Origin: Thermoproteota archaeon
Lineage (GTDB): Archaea; Korarchaeota; JAOZGF01
Length of the DNA stretch: 17,768 nt
Reading direction: 5' to 3'
Assembly (NCBI GenBank): GCA_027491845.1
Contig: JAOZGF010000269.1
Location: 1-17,768, forward strand
The notes beneath the pieces were generated by a model. The model ran no database searches. It saw only the letters and a list, made by a program, of their open reading frames with translations, and was not told the DNA's origin. The first letter of the stretch is position 1. The number at the start of each line of letters is the position of its first letter. This document shows, one piece after another, positions 1 to 6,100 of this stretch. Made by a program: the position numbers and the translations under genes.

Positions 1-792
1 TTAAAGAAAATCTTCATATCCCATTTTCATGCAGACCACGTTTATGGTTTACCAGGTCTATTGCAGACAATGAACCTTTTAGGCAGGGAAAAACCGCTGG
101 AAATCTATGGACCAAAAAAAATAGCTGAAGCTGTTGAGAAAATGAACGAGATAAGTGGTTTTAAACCAAATTTTCAAATAAATGTTTTCGAGGTAGATGC
201 AGGGGACATCTTCAACTTCCCAGAATATCAACTCCATTTCTTTGGATTGAAACACTCTGTTCCATGTCTGGGTTTAACGTTAAAGGAGTTTGACAGGCCA
301 GGGAGGTTCAATGTAGAACTAGCCCAAAAACTCGGAATACCAGGATACTTGAGGGCTGAACTAGTGAAAGGAAAAGAAATAACTTTAAATAACGGAAAAA
401 AAGTTAAGCCCAACGAGATAATGGGTCCTCCAAGGAAAGGAAGAAAGATAGTTTACGTGCCTGACACAAGCCCTTTCCAGCAACTTATTTCAGAATGCGC
501 TGATGCAACGGTCTTAATATTTGAGTCAACGTTCATGGAGAAAGACTCTGGTAAAGCAAGGGAAACACTGCATTCAACGGCTAAGGACGCAGCTGAAATA
601 GCCTTAAAGGCCGGCGTAAAACTACTTGTTTTGACCCACATTAGTCCGAGATATGAAAAATCAATAAGGAACGTTTTGGAGGAAGCTAAAACAACCTTTA
701 AAAACACCGTTGTTGCAGAAGATTTCCTTGAAATAGAAGTGCCCCTCTACCCGGATGAAAACTCTGAATTCAGATTTCGTCAACTAGTTTAA
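1..792 (+). CDS. rnz: tRNase Z (tRNA 3'-processing endoribonuclease), 5'-truncated by window edge
   Basis: Metallo-beta-lactamase-fold endonuclease that removes 3' trailers from pre-tRNAs in the cytoplasm. The frame is open from base 1, so the gene starts outside the window; the TTG at 61 is internal. The first visible residues hold the zinc motif HFHADH (H8, H10, D12, H13 counted from base 1), followed by YGLPGL, typical of RNase Z. Other likely metal ligands are H85 (in KHSVPCLG), D155 (in VPDTSPF) and H213 (in LTHISPRY). There are 263 codons here; full-length short-form tRNase Z is about 300, so roughly 40 N-terminal residues are missing. Its 3' end overlaps the convergent UPF0201 gene by 23 bases. 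The family call is strong; the sequence gives no direct evidence of cleavage site. Confidence 0.93.
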   Translation, partial: LKKIFISHFHADHVYGLPGLLQTMNLLGREKPLEIYGPKKIAEAVEKMNEISGFKPNFQINVFEVDAGDIFNFPEYQLHFFGLKHSVPCLGLTLKEFDRPGRFNVELAQKLGIPGYLRAELVKGKEITLNNGKKVKPNEIMGPPRKGRKIVYVPDTSPFQQLISECADATVLIFESTFMEKDSGKARETLHSTAKDAAEIALKAGVKLLVLTHISPRYEKSIRNVLEEAKTTFKNTVVAEDFLEIEVPLYPDENSEFRFRQLV

Positions 793-1195
793 GTGGCTTG
801 CCCTCCACTGTTGGCGGGGAAAGCCAGTCAATAACTCTATCTATCTCTTCACTTTCAATTTCAACGTAAATAGACCCTAGAGGGCTTTCATCCCAGTCAT
901 CGGTTAACGAAACAGCGCCCACATAGGCAGCCTGCTTGTGTAAGAAAAGAAAGGTTTTGTTTCCATGCCTGTTCCTCTTAAGGGTCTTCCTAACAGCGTC
1001 AAGGATTCTTTTCTCCCTAACCCTGTAATACAGGGGCCTAAGAACCGTTGAATCATCACCAACCCCAACCAGGTAAGTTTCATCGCCCTCGAAAACCTTA
1101 CTAAGTTTTTCAAGGGAAACAATGTTTCTTACTGCGCTTAAAACCTTCTCTTCATCTTCGGTAGGATAAAGCAAAGCTTTCACGGTTATTTTCAT
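770..1195 (-). CDS. UPF0201 family protein (PF01877 RNA-binding family)
   Basis: A 141-residue archaeal protein of the UPF0201/PF01877 group, usually annotated as RNA-binding or exosome-related; its exact role is not established. Seen in the sequence: PTEDEEKV near residue 11, REKRILDAVRKTL in the middle, then LHKQAAYVG and ESPLGSIYVEIE, which are the landmarks I recall for this family. The length is normal. The ATG at 1195 has a Shine-Dalgarno GAGGT (1203-1207) seven bases upstream and a TATA-like CTTTAAATAA at 1241-1250 on this strand. It is convergent with tRNase Z (23-base overlap of the stop ends) and divergent from the CCA-adding enzyme, so it sits between two tRNA 3'-end enzymes. That position hints at an RNA-processing role, which is inference. 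Confidence 0.82.
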   Translation of the reverse strand: MKITVKALLYPTEDEEKVLSAVRNIVSLEKLSKVFEGDETYLVGVGDDSTVLRPLYYRVREKRILDAVRKTLKRNRHGNKTFLFLHKQAAYVGAVSLTDDWDESPLGSIYVEIESEEIDRVIDWLSPPTVEGKPLKLVDEI

Positions 1196-1240
1196 GAAAC
1201 AGACCTCAAGAACAGAACACTCTAAAAAAAGAAAAAGTCC

Positions 1241-1250
1241 TTATTTAAAG
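1241..1250 (-). promoter_or_regulatory. TATA-like element for the UPF0201 gene
   Basis: On the minus strand this reads CTTTAAATAA, about 46 bases before the ATG. Transcription starting about 25 bases downstream would give a leader of about 20 bases that contains the GAGGT ribosome-binding site. It lies back to back with the promoter of the CCA-adding enzyme. Confidence 0.45.
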
Positions 1251-1273
1251 TAAACTAAAATTAACCTATAAAC
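1251..1273 (+). promoter_or_regulatory. Promoter of the CCA-adding enzyme; first copy of a 23-base repeat
   Basis: It contains TATAAA at 1267-1272, about 36 bases before the TTG start at 1308, the right distance for a short-leader archaeal transcript. The whole 23-base block recurs at 7561-7583 with one mismatch. Confidence 0.55.
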
Positions 1274-1307
1274 AAGATACGTAAGGGAGCCAGGGGCTGA
1301 TAAAAAC

Positions 1308-2750
1308 TTGCAGGAAAAGAAGGAGACAAGAAAGCTTGGAAAAGTGATAGAAGAGGCAAAAAAAAGAATAGTGCCAGATAAAGAGGAAACAAGGAAAGTA
1401 AACGATTTCGTTCAAACAATACTGAGCAGGATAAAAGAGAAAATAGCTGAAGAAGAACCCATAAAGCCATTGCTCGTTGGATCAATAGCTAAGAACACGT
1501 GGATAAGGGGAGACAGGGACATAGACATATTCCTACTTTTCCCGCCTGAAACTAAAAGGGAAGATTTAAAGGCAAAAACCCTTGCCATTGGAAGAAAAAT
1601 AACAAGAAACGTAATGGAGAGGTTTGCTGAGCACCCGTATGTCAGGATGTTCATAAATGAGTTTCAAGTTGACCTGGTTCCATGTTACAAGGTTAATTCA
1701 AGCCTGGAGATAAAGTCTTCAGTTGACAGGACACCATTTCATGTGGAATACGTGAAAAAAAAGACAAATGAAGAAGTGAAAAACGAGATAAGGCTTCTTA
1801 AGCAATTCATGAAAGGAATAAACGTGTATGGTGCAGAAGCGAAGGTAGGAGGATTTTCAGGGTACCTATGCGAGCTCCTAATAATCCATGCAGGCTCATT
1901 CATAGATCTACTTAGAAAAGCTACAAGATGGAGGAGAAAACAAGTGATAGACATAGAAGGATACTACAGGGGCAAGGATCCGACAAAGATTTTTCAGGAA
2001 CCACTGATAGTGGTGGATCCCGTCGATCCACTTCGCAATGCTGCAGCAGCTGTAACAACCCAAAAAATGTATGAATTCATTTCAGCATCCAGTTTCTTTC
2101 TTGAAAACCCATCAATAAACTTTTTCTTTCCTCCAAAAGAGAAAACGCCAACAACAAATACGGTGATTGACCTCATGAAAAACAGGGAAACATCCTTCAT
2201 CTTCATAGTTTACAAGTCACATTTCAATGTTTCCCCCGAAATACTCCACCCTCAATTGAAAAAAACAACTGAAGCAATGGCAAAGCTACTTACATCACAT
2301 GATTTCGAAATTCTAGACAAAACATACTGGACCAATGAGTTAGACACGGCGATATTCATTATTGAACTACAAACAAAGAGAGTTCCCTTAATAAAAAAGC
2401 ATGTAGGCCCGAAGATAGGAATGAAAAACCAAGAGAATTTCCTAAAAAAATACTTAGTCGAGAAGAGAGAAGAAGTTATTTCAGGGCCCTACATAGAGAA
2501 TGAAAGGTGGATTGTATGTTTAAAGAGAAAATTTACAGAGGCAACAGAACTCCTAAACCATTACTTAACCCTCGAAAAACAAGAACTAGGGCTTCCTCCC
2601 TTAATTAAGAAAGCAGAATCCTTCAAAGTCCTTTTAAATACGGAAATAAAAGAACTCATGGACCAGTTCAACGGGTTCAGGCTCTCACTAACGAGATACC
2701 TTAAAAGAAAACCTTCATGGTTGCAATACATTCACGAAAGTAGTTTCTAA
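1308..2750 (+). CDS. cca: CCA-adding enzyme (tRNA nucleotidyltransferase, archaeal class I)
   Basis: Adds or repairs the 3'-terminal CCA of tRNAs from CTP and ATP without a nucleic-acid template. The 480 residues are slightly longer than the usual archaeal length of about 440-460. The polymerase-beta-type catalytic core is plain: VGSIAKNTWIRGDRDIDIF with G58-S59 and metal-binding D71 and D73, and the third carboxylate D122 in FQVDLVPCY. The VGGFSGYLCELLI segment (about residues 181-193) and VVDPVDPLRNAAAAV (about 236-250) belong to the central and tail regions of this family. The TTG start is chosen because GGGGCTGAT (1293-1301), close to the archaeal Shine-Dalgarno GGAGGTGAT, lies six bases before it and a TATA box lies at 1267. 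The first 20 residues are extra relative to the core, so an internal start is possible. Together with tRNase Z it forms a tRNA 3'-maturation neighbourhood. Confidence 0.95.
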   Translation: MQEKKETRKLGKVIEEAKKRIVPDKEETRKVNDFVQTILSRIKEKIAEEEPIKPLLVGSIAKNTWIRGDRDIDIFLLFPPETKREDLKAKTLAIGRKITRNVMERFAEHPYVRMFINEFQVDLVPCYKVNSSLEIKSSVDRTPFHVEYVKKKTNEEVKNEIRLLKQFMKGINVYGAEAKVGGFSGYLCELLIIHAGSFIDLLRKATRWRRKQVIDIEGYYRGKDPTKIFQEPLIVVDPVDPLRNAAAAVTTQKMYEFISASSFFLENPSINFFFPPKEKTPTTNTVIDLMKNRETSFIFIVYKSHFNVSPEILHPQLKKTTEAMAKLLTSHDFEILDKTYWTNELDTAIFIIELQTKRVPLIKKHVGPKIGMKNQENFLKKYLVEKREEVISGPYIENERWIVCLKRKFTEATELLNHYLTLEKQELGLPPLIKKAESFKVLLNTEIKELMDQFNGFRLSLTRYLKRKPSWLQYIHESSF

Positions 2751-2809
2751 ACATTGTTCCACGCTACGTTCAAATGTTGTGTAAAAAGGCTGGAGGAAAG
2801 GTTAAAACT

Positions 2810-2848
2810 ACTTAGTCATGTTTCATGAACTAAGTTTCATGAATTAAA
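2810..2848. repeat. Hairpin plus tandem 14-base repeat between convergent genes
   Basis: ACTTAGT (2810-2816) pairs with ACTAAGT (2829-2835), and inside it CATG pairs with CATG around a TTT loop, with one bulged A. Overlapping this, TTTCATGAACTAAG (2821-2834) is followed directly by TTTCATGAATTAAA (2835-2848), 12 of 14 identical, each holding the palindrome TTCATGAA. The block lies downstream of the CCA-adding enzyme and runs into the stop of the minus-strand gene, so it may end transcription from both sides. It is not followed by a clear T-run, so termination is inference. Confidence 0.5.
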
Positions 2849-3044
2849 GCACGACAAGGACGTTAGCTTTCCTCATTATCTCTCTGAAATCTTCAATGTC
2901 AAGACCAGATAGCTTCAAACATGTCCTTATGTCTCCTTTCTCTATATGGTATTTTAGTGCCGCCCTTATTTTTGTAGGTTGTTTTTCGATGAACTCCCAG
3001 TCAGCCTTTCCACGCCTAATCCTTCTTGCCTCCTCCTCAGCCAA
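2844..3044 (-). CDS. Small helical protein of unknown function
   Basis: A 66-residue basic/acidic protein, probably all helical, with a central motif ADWEFIEKQPTKIRAALKYH and a tail LDIEDFREIMRKANV. I believe this resembles short archaeal proteins sometimes found beside toxin genes, but I cannot name a family. No toxin partner is adjacent. The start is uncertain: the TTG at 3044 has no ribosome-binding site, and the frame stays open upstream for 12 codons (including KLDSLK) to a stop at 3081-3083, with no ATG, GTG or TTG. An ATG at 3084 lies in another frame and would join this frame if one base were lost at the AAGGGG run. A TATA-like TTTAATAAA (3114-3122, minus strand) lies upstream. The purine-rich coding strand and coherent amphipathic pattern argue that it is real. 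Confidence 0.55.
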   Translation of the reverse strand: MAEEEARRIRRGKADWEFIEKQPTKIRAALKYHIEKGDIRTCLKLSGLDIEDFREIMRKANVLVVL

Positions 3045-3331
3045 CTTGAGGCTATCTAACTTAAGGTTATCCCCTTGCGTTCATTCCAATCATTCAGAGT
3101 AAAGGAAAACTGGTTTATTAAAGTTTTTCTACATGTCCAGCGAGATCAAACAATTTAATCCTTAAGGCAAGCTAAAAAAGGGAAAAGAGCAACAAATATC
3201 ACAGGAAACCACTGATCAAGAAGCAGGAAATTCATTGTCAAAATCCAAAATAATTTAAACAATCCAAGCCCAATTACTTAACAATGCTTTAGCCGTCCGC
3301 CACGAAAACAAAGGGAAAAGGTAAGGATTAG
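3045..3331. other. Intergenic region with divergent promoter candidates
   Basis: No gene is seen apart from the possible upstream extension of the small minus-strand ORF (3045-3080). TTTAATAAA on the minus strand (3114-3122) may serve that ORF. On the plus strand, TAATTTAAA (3251-3259) is a TATA candidate for the deacetylase-like gene, which would imply a leader of about 50 bases. Confidence 0.35.
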
Positions 3332-4414
3332 ATGAAGAACATGACGACGACAGGTATAATATACAGTGAAAAATACCTCCATCATGATACAGGCCCATTC
3401 CACCCTGAGTCACCTCAAAGACTTACCCAGGCAATGAGGGCCCTACAAGAAAACAAGTTGGTAAACGAAAAATGCAGAATAATAGAGCCAAGGAAAGCAA
3501 GCACGGAAGAAATCAAACTGATACATCGCGAAAACTACATAAACCAAATAAAGAAGATAAGTGAACGAGGAGGAGGACACCTTGATTCAGACACGGTTTT
3601 ATCTAGGGAGAGCTATGAAGTGGCATTGTTAGCGGCTGGAGGACTGCTAAAGGCATGTGAAAAAATACTGGAGAAAGAAATAGTTAATGCTTTCGCCTTG
3701 GTGAGGCCCCCGGGACACCATGCAGGAAGGAATGGGAGAGCGCTCTCAGCAACCTCAACAGGCTTCTGCCTATTCAACAACATAGCCATAGCAGCCCAAA
3801 ACCTCATCAAAAAACAAGGAATCAAAAAAATCCTGATACTAGACATAGACTGCCACCACGGCAACGGAACACAAGAAATATTCTACAAAACACCCCAAGT
3901 ACTATTCATAAGCCTACACCAACACCCATACACACTCTACCCTGGAACAGGATACATAGAAGAAATAGGTGAAGGAGAAGGAAAAGGATACAACATAAAC
4001 ATACCGTTACCGCCCCAAACAAGCGACGACACCTACCAAAAATGCATAAACGAAATAGTAACACCAATAACAGAACAATACAAACCACAATTCATACTAG
4101 TCTCAGCAGGATACGACGCATACAAGGGAGACCCAATAACAAACATGAACCTAACAACACACACCTACCGACACATTTTCAAACAAACATTAAAACTAGC
4201 GGAAAAACACGCAAACAAAAAAATAGCAGTAACACTAGAGGGAGGATACGGAGAAGGCCTCAAAAAAGCACTATGCACAACAATAGCAACACTATCAAGC
4301 CAAAAATACGAGGCAAAGGAAGAAAAAACAAAATCCACACAGGCAGTTGCACAAAAAACAACGGAAACAATACAAAAAATAAAAGAAACACTAAAACCAT
4401 ACTGGCAAATCTAA
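3332..4414 (+). CDS. Histone deacetylase-like amidohydrolase (class II HDAC / acetoin-utilization AcuC superfamily)
   Basis: Zinc-dependent deacetylase fold. In prokaryotes such enzymes act on acetylated small amines (for example polyamines) or acetyl-lysine; the substrate here is unknown. All catalytic landmarks are present: RPPGHHAG with H129-H130, the zinc ligands D173 and H175 in DIDCHHGNGTQ, the third ligand D262 in SAGYDAY, and the transition-state tyrosine Y306 in LEGGYG. The length of 360 is normal to slightly long; the last 35 residues form a Lys/Thr/Gln-rich tail. GGTAAGGATT just upstream may be the ribosome-binding site for the ATG at 3332; ATG 3341 is an alternative. Composition changes within the gene: from about 3780 the coding strand becomes very poor in T and G, so Thr, Asn, Lys, Gln and Pro codons dominate although the motifs remain intact. 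It is transcribed towards the tRNA. Confidence 0.92.
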   Translation: MKNMTTTGIIYSEKYLHHDTGPFHPESPQRLTQAMRALQENKLVNEKCRIIEPRKASTEEIKLIHRENYINQIKKISERGGGHLDSDTVLSRESYEVALLAAGGLLKACEKILEKEIVNAFALVRPPGHHAGRNGRALSATSTGFCLFNNIAIAAQNLIKKQGIKKILILDIDCHHGNGTQEIFYKTPQVLFISLHQHPYTLYPGTGYIEEIGEGEGKGYNINIPLPPQTSDDTYQKCINEIVTPITEQYKPQFILVSAGYDAYKGDPITNMNLTTHTYRHIFKQTLKLAEKHANKKIAVTLEGGYGEGLKKALCTTIATLSSQKYEAKEEKTKSTQAVAQKTTETIQKIKETLKPYWQI

Positions 4415-4539
4415 AACAAAACAAGGAAAAAACCACTAAAAAAATTTAAAAAAACTAAAAGCAAATCAATAACAGAGGAAAACAAAAACCAACTAAAAAA
4501 CAAAAGAGGAAAGAGTGGGGGAGTGGTCGAGTTTGACAC

Positions 4540-4571
4540 TAGCGTTGGGCTAGGCCAATTGTTAGGTTAGA
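4540..4571 (+). other. Putative D-arm tRNA intron (22/23 position)
   Basis: A 32-base insertion. The four bases TGAC (4534-4537) can pair with GTTA (4566-4569), flanked by ACT (4538-4540) and GAG (4570-4572), which resembles the central helix and two 3-base bulges of a splicing-endonuclease site. Much of the insertion can also fold as one hairpin (4539-4548 with 4555-4565), which competes with the bulge on the left side. The exact boundaries are therefore uncertain. Confidence 0.45.
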
Positions 4572-4586
4572 GATGCCTGCCTGGGG

Positions 4587-4597
4587 TGTTAACAGTT
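4587..4597 (+). other. Canonical 37/38 tRNA intron of 11 bases
   Basis: TGTTAACAGTT lies after G37. CTG (4581-4583) pairs with CAG (4593-4595) as the central helix with a fourth, mismatched G-A step; the bulges are GG^T and TT^C. This is a minimal bulge-helix-bulge site, and the intron is near the lower size limit known for archaeal tRNA introns. Confidence 0.65.
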
Positions 4598-4633
4598 CGC
4601 AGGTGGTCGAGGGTTCAAATCCCTCCTCCCCCA

Positions 4634-4650
4634 TTTTGTTTAGTTTTTTT
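4634..4650 (+). terminator. T-rich terminator of the tRNA gene
   Basis: A four-T run starts at the base after the discriminator (4634-4637) and a seven-T run follows (4644-4650), as expected for archaeal termination at oligo-T. The whole following region is also unusually T-rich, so the signal is not isolated. Confidence 0.5.
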
Positions 4651-4881
4651 CTCAGTGGTTTTATGAGGTTGTTTGGTTAGCTTTTGGTTTTGTTTTTTAT
4701 TTTGTTTTTGTTGATTGGTTTTCTGGTGTTTTTCTGGTTTTTTGAGCGTTTTTGGCGGCGTCTTTTCTTTGAGGTCTTTTTCTTTGGCTGTTTTTGTTTT
4801 CCAAATTTTTTTAAGAGTTCATGAGGGAGAGTTCTGAGAGGTCTTGTTTTCTTTTGAGGGTGTTAGGCTTAATATGCTTGC
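4651..4881. other. G+T-rich stretch without a recognisable gene
   Basis: The plus strand is almost only G and T (55 of 60 bases at 4681-4740; 50 of 60 at 4741-4800). No intact frame is supported. It may hold the eroded 5' part of the ATPase pseudogene that becomes readable from 4882. Confidence 0.5.
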
Positions 4882-5697
4882 ACTGGCTCCGCAGGCTCTG
4901 GTGAGACTAATTTTATTATTGATGGTCTTGTTAGGAAGTGTTGCAGCGATTTTTTTAGGGTTTTTGAGCTTAAGGATGAGTATGTTTGTTTAAGGGATTT
5001 GATTTTGGAGTAAATGTTTTCGTTGCTGGTGATGGTTTGAGGATTAATTTTTTGGAGAACCCTGCCCATGTTAATGATGATTTATGGATTCCTGCTTTGG
5101 CTGAGGCTTTTTGTCATGCTTATAATCTTAGGGAGTCTTCTAGGAATATTTTGCAGAAGGCTGTTAAGTTTGTTAAGTCGGATTTGATTGATGAGGTTAA
5201 GAGGTTTAGGGCTAGGTCTGAGGGAGAGGGGGCTTAGAGGAGTACTTTGAGCAGGCCTGAGCTTCTTGTTTTCGGGAGGATGGGTAAGGTTTTCAATGTG
5301 AGCAAGGGTCTAGGAATTGAGGATTTGATTAATGGAGTAACTGTCTTTGATTTGTCCTGTGTAGGCAGCGTTGAAGACAGGAGGTTTATCGTTGAAGTTC
5401 TTATTAACGCCTTATTTGAATTTTAAAAAGGAACAGTTAAAAAGGAACAGGCTGAAAAAGCACTCGAAAATTATTCCTGAGGAAGCTCATAACTATCTGC
5501 CTGAGGAGAGACCTCCTGAGCGGAGGAAGATTTACTCCAGGACGAAGACTGTTTTCGCAGAGCTGAGGGAGTACAATGCTTCCTTTATAGCTGTAGACCA
5601 GCAGCCTTCCATACTAAGCAACTTCGTCCTTGCAAACACTCCTGCAAAAGTGTTCTTCAGGCTTGAAAGGGATGAAGACGTTGAAATGGTTTATTAA
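4882..5697 (+). pseudogene. HerA/FtsK-like (DUF87/COG0433-type) ATPase, decayed
   Basis: Four pieces in different frames line up in the order of a HerA-like DNA-translocase ATPase. First, 4882-5015 reads TGSAGSGETNFIIDGL, a Walker A motif whose lysine is Glu. Second, 4986-5237 contains DGLRINFLENP, then WIPALAEAFCHAYNLRESSR. Third, 5280-5426 contains GVTVFDLSCVG and RRFIVEVLINALFEF. Fourth, 5371-5697 contains KIIPEEAHNYLPEERPP (Walker B region), then FIAVDQQPSILSNFVLANT and VFFRLERDEDVEMV. Such ATPases pump or unwind DNA in chromosome repair, conjugation or integrative elements. Several frameshifts and the K-to-E change mean it is dead. The N-terminal domain is not recognisable. Lying just downstream of a tRNA gene, it could be what remains of an integrated element; that is inference. 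Confidence 0.75.
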
Positions 5698-6100
5698 AAA
5701 AGATTAATCCCAAAACGAAATATCAGAAGCACTAAAAACCTCAAAACCAACATAAAATATATAAGGAATTAAAAGAAGCAGAACTAATTTAAGAAGAGCG
5801 ATACTAAGAGACAGGAAACCGGTTAAAACCTACAAACTAAGCATAAGAGAACTAGAAAGAATAATTGACCTAGCCAGACCATGTAAACGAAAAAGAAGGA
5901 AAAAGCTTTTTACAGAAAAATAAAATAACCACAAAGAGAAAACAAAAATGTGAAAAACAAAGGAAACCGATAATTAAGTAAAGGTCGTCAATTGTTTGGA
6001 GTTACACAGAGAAAAAAATTAGCTGTAAGTTGCACGGAAAACCTATGTTCATTAGCCTGCCAATCGTTTCACTAAGTTATCACCTGTTTGAATGAGTTTT
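5698..6100. other. A-rich gene-poor stretch with a 46-codon fragment
   Basis: No intact gene. A 46-codon open stretch on the plus strand (5783-5923) ends KTYKLSIRELERIIDLA then a Lys/Arg-rich tail and TAA. It could be the far 3' end of the ATPase pseudogene or another eroded gene. The plus strand is poor in G and T (14 of 60 at 5701-5760). Confidence 0.4.

Larger units (their letters stand above)
4517..4633 (+). tRNA. tRNA-Pro(GGG) with two probable introns
   Basis: Acceptor stem GGGGGAG (4517-4523) pairs fully with CTCCCCC (4626-4632); the discriminator is A4633 and CCA is not encoded. The T arm is GAGGG-TTCAAAT-CCCTC (4609-4625), preceded by a 5-base variable region TGGTC (4604-4608). The anticodon stem is CCTGC (4576-4580) with GCAGG (4599-4603). 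The 18-base interval between them is read as loop CTGGGG + 11-base intron + C, giving anticodon GGG at 4583-4585. The D arm spans about 50 bases instead of 18. Removing 4540-4571 gives a 4-bp D stem (G4526, T4527, C4528, G4529 with C4539, G4572, A4573, T4574) and a 74-base mature tRNA with A14 and A21, but position 19 would be A instead of G. The tRNA itself is near certain; proline identity rests on the anticodon loop and overall shape, and the D-arm splice points are tentative. Confidence 0.82.

Noticed and set aside
4042..4449. Open frame of 135 codons overlapping the deacetylase gene, rich in Asn, Thr and Lys
   Set aside because: It is a by-product of the T- and G-poor composition of the strand, which removes stop codons; the overlapping frame holds all HDAC catalytic motifs.
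4581..4598. Anticodon GTT (Asn) from the string TGTTAA
   Set aside because: Placing GTT as the anticodon leaves the preceding CTGGGG unexplained at the loop start and breaks the bulge pattern; the CTGGGG order fits proline at the canonical intron position.
4517..4633. Reading the long tRNA as a type II tRNA (Leu or Ser) with a long variable arm
   Set aside because: The variable region before the T stem is a plain five bases (TGGTC) and the extra bases sit inside the anticodon loop and D arm, so introns explain the length better.
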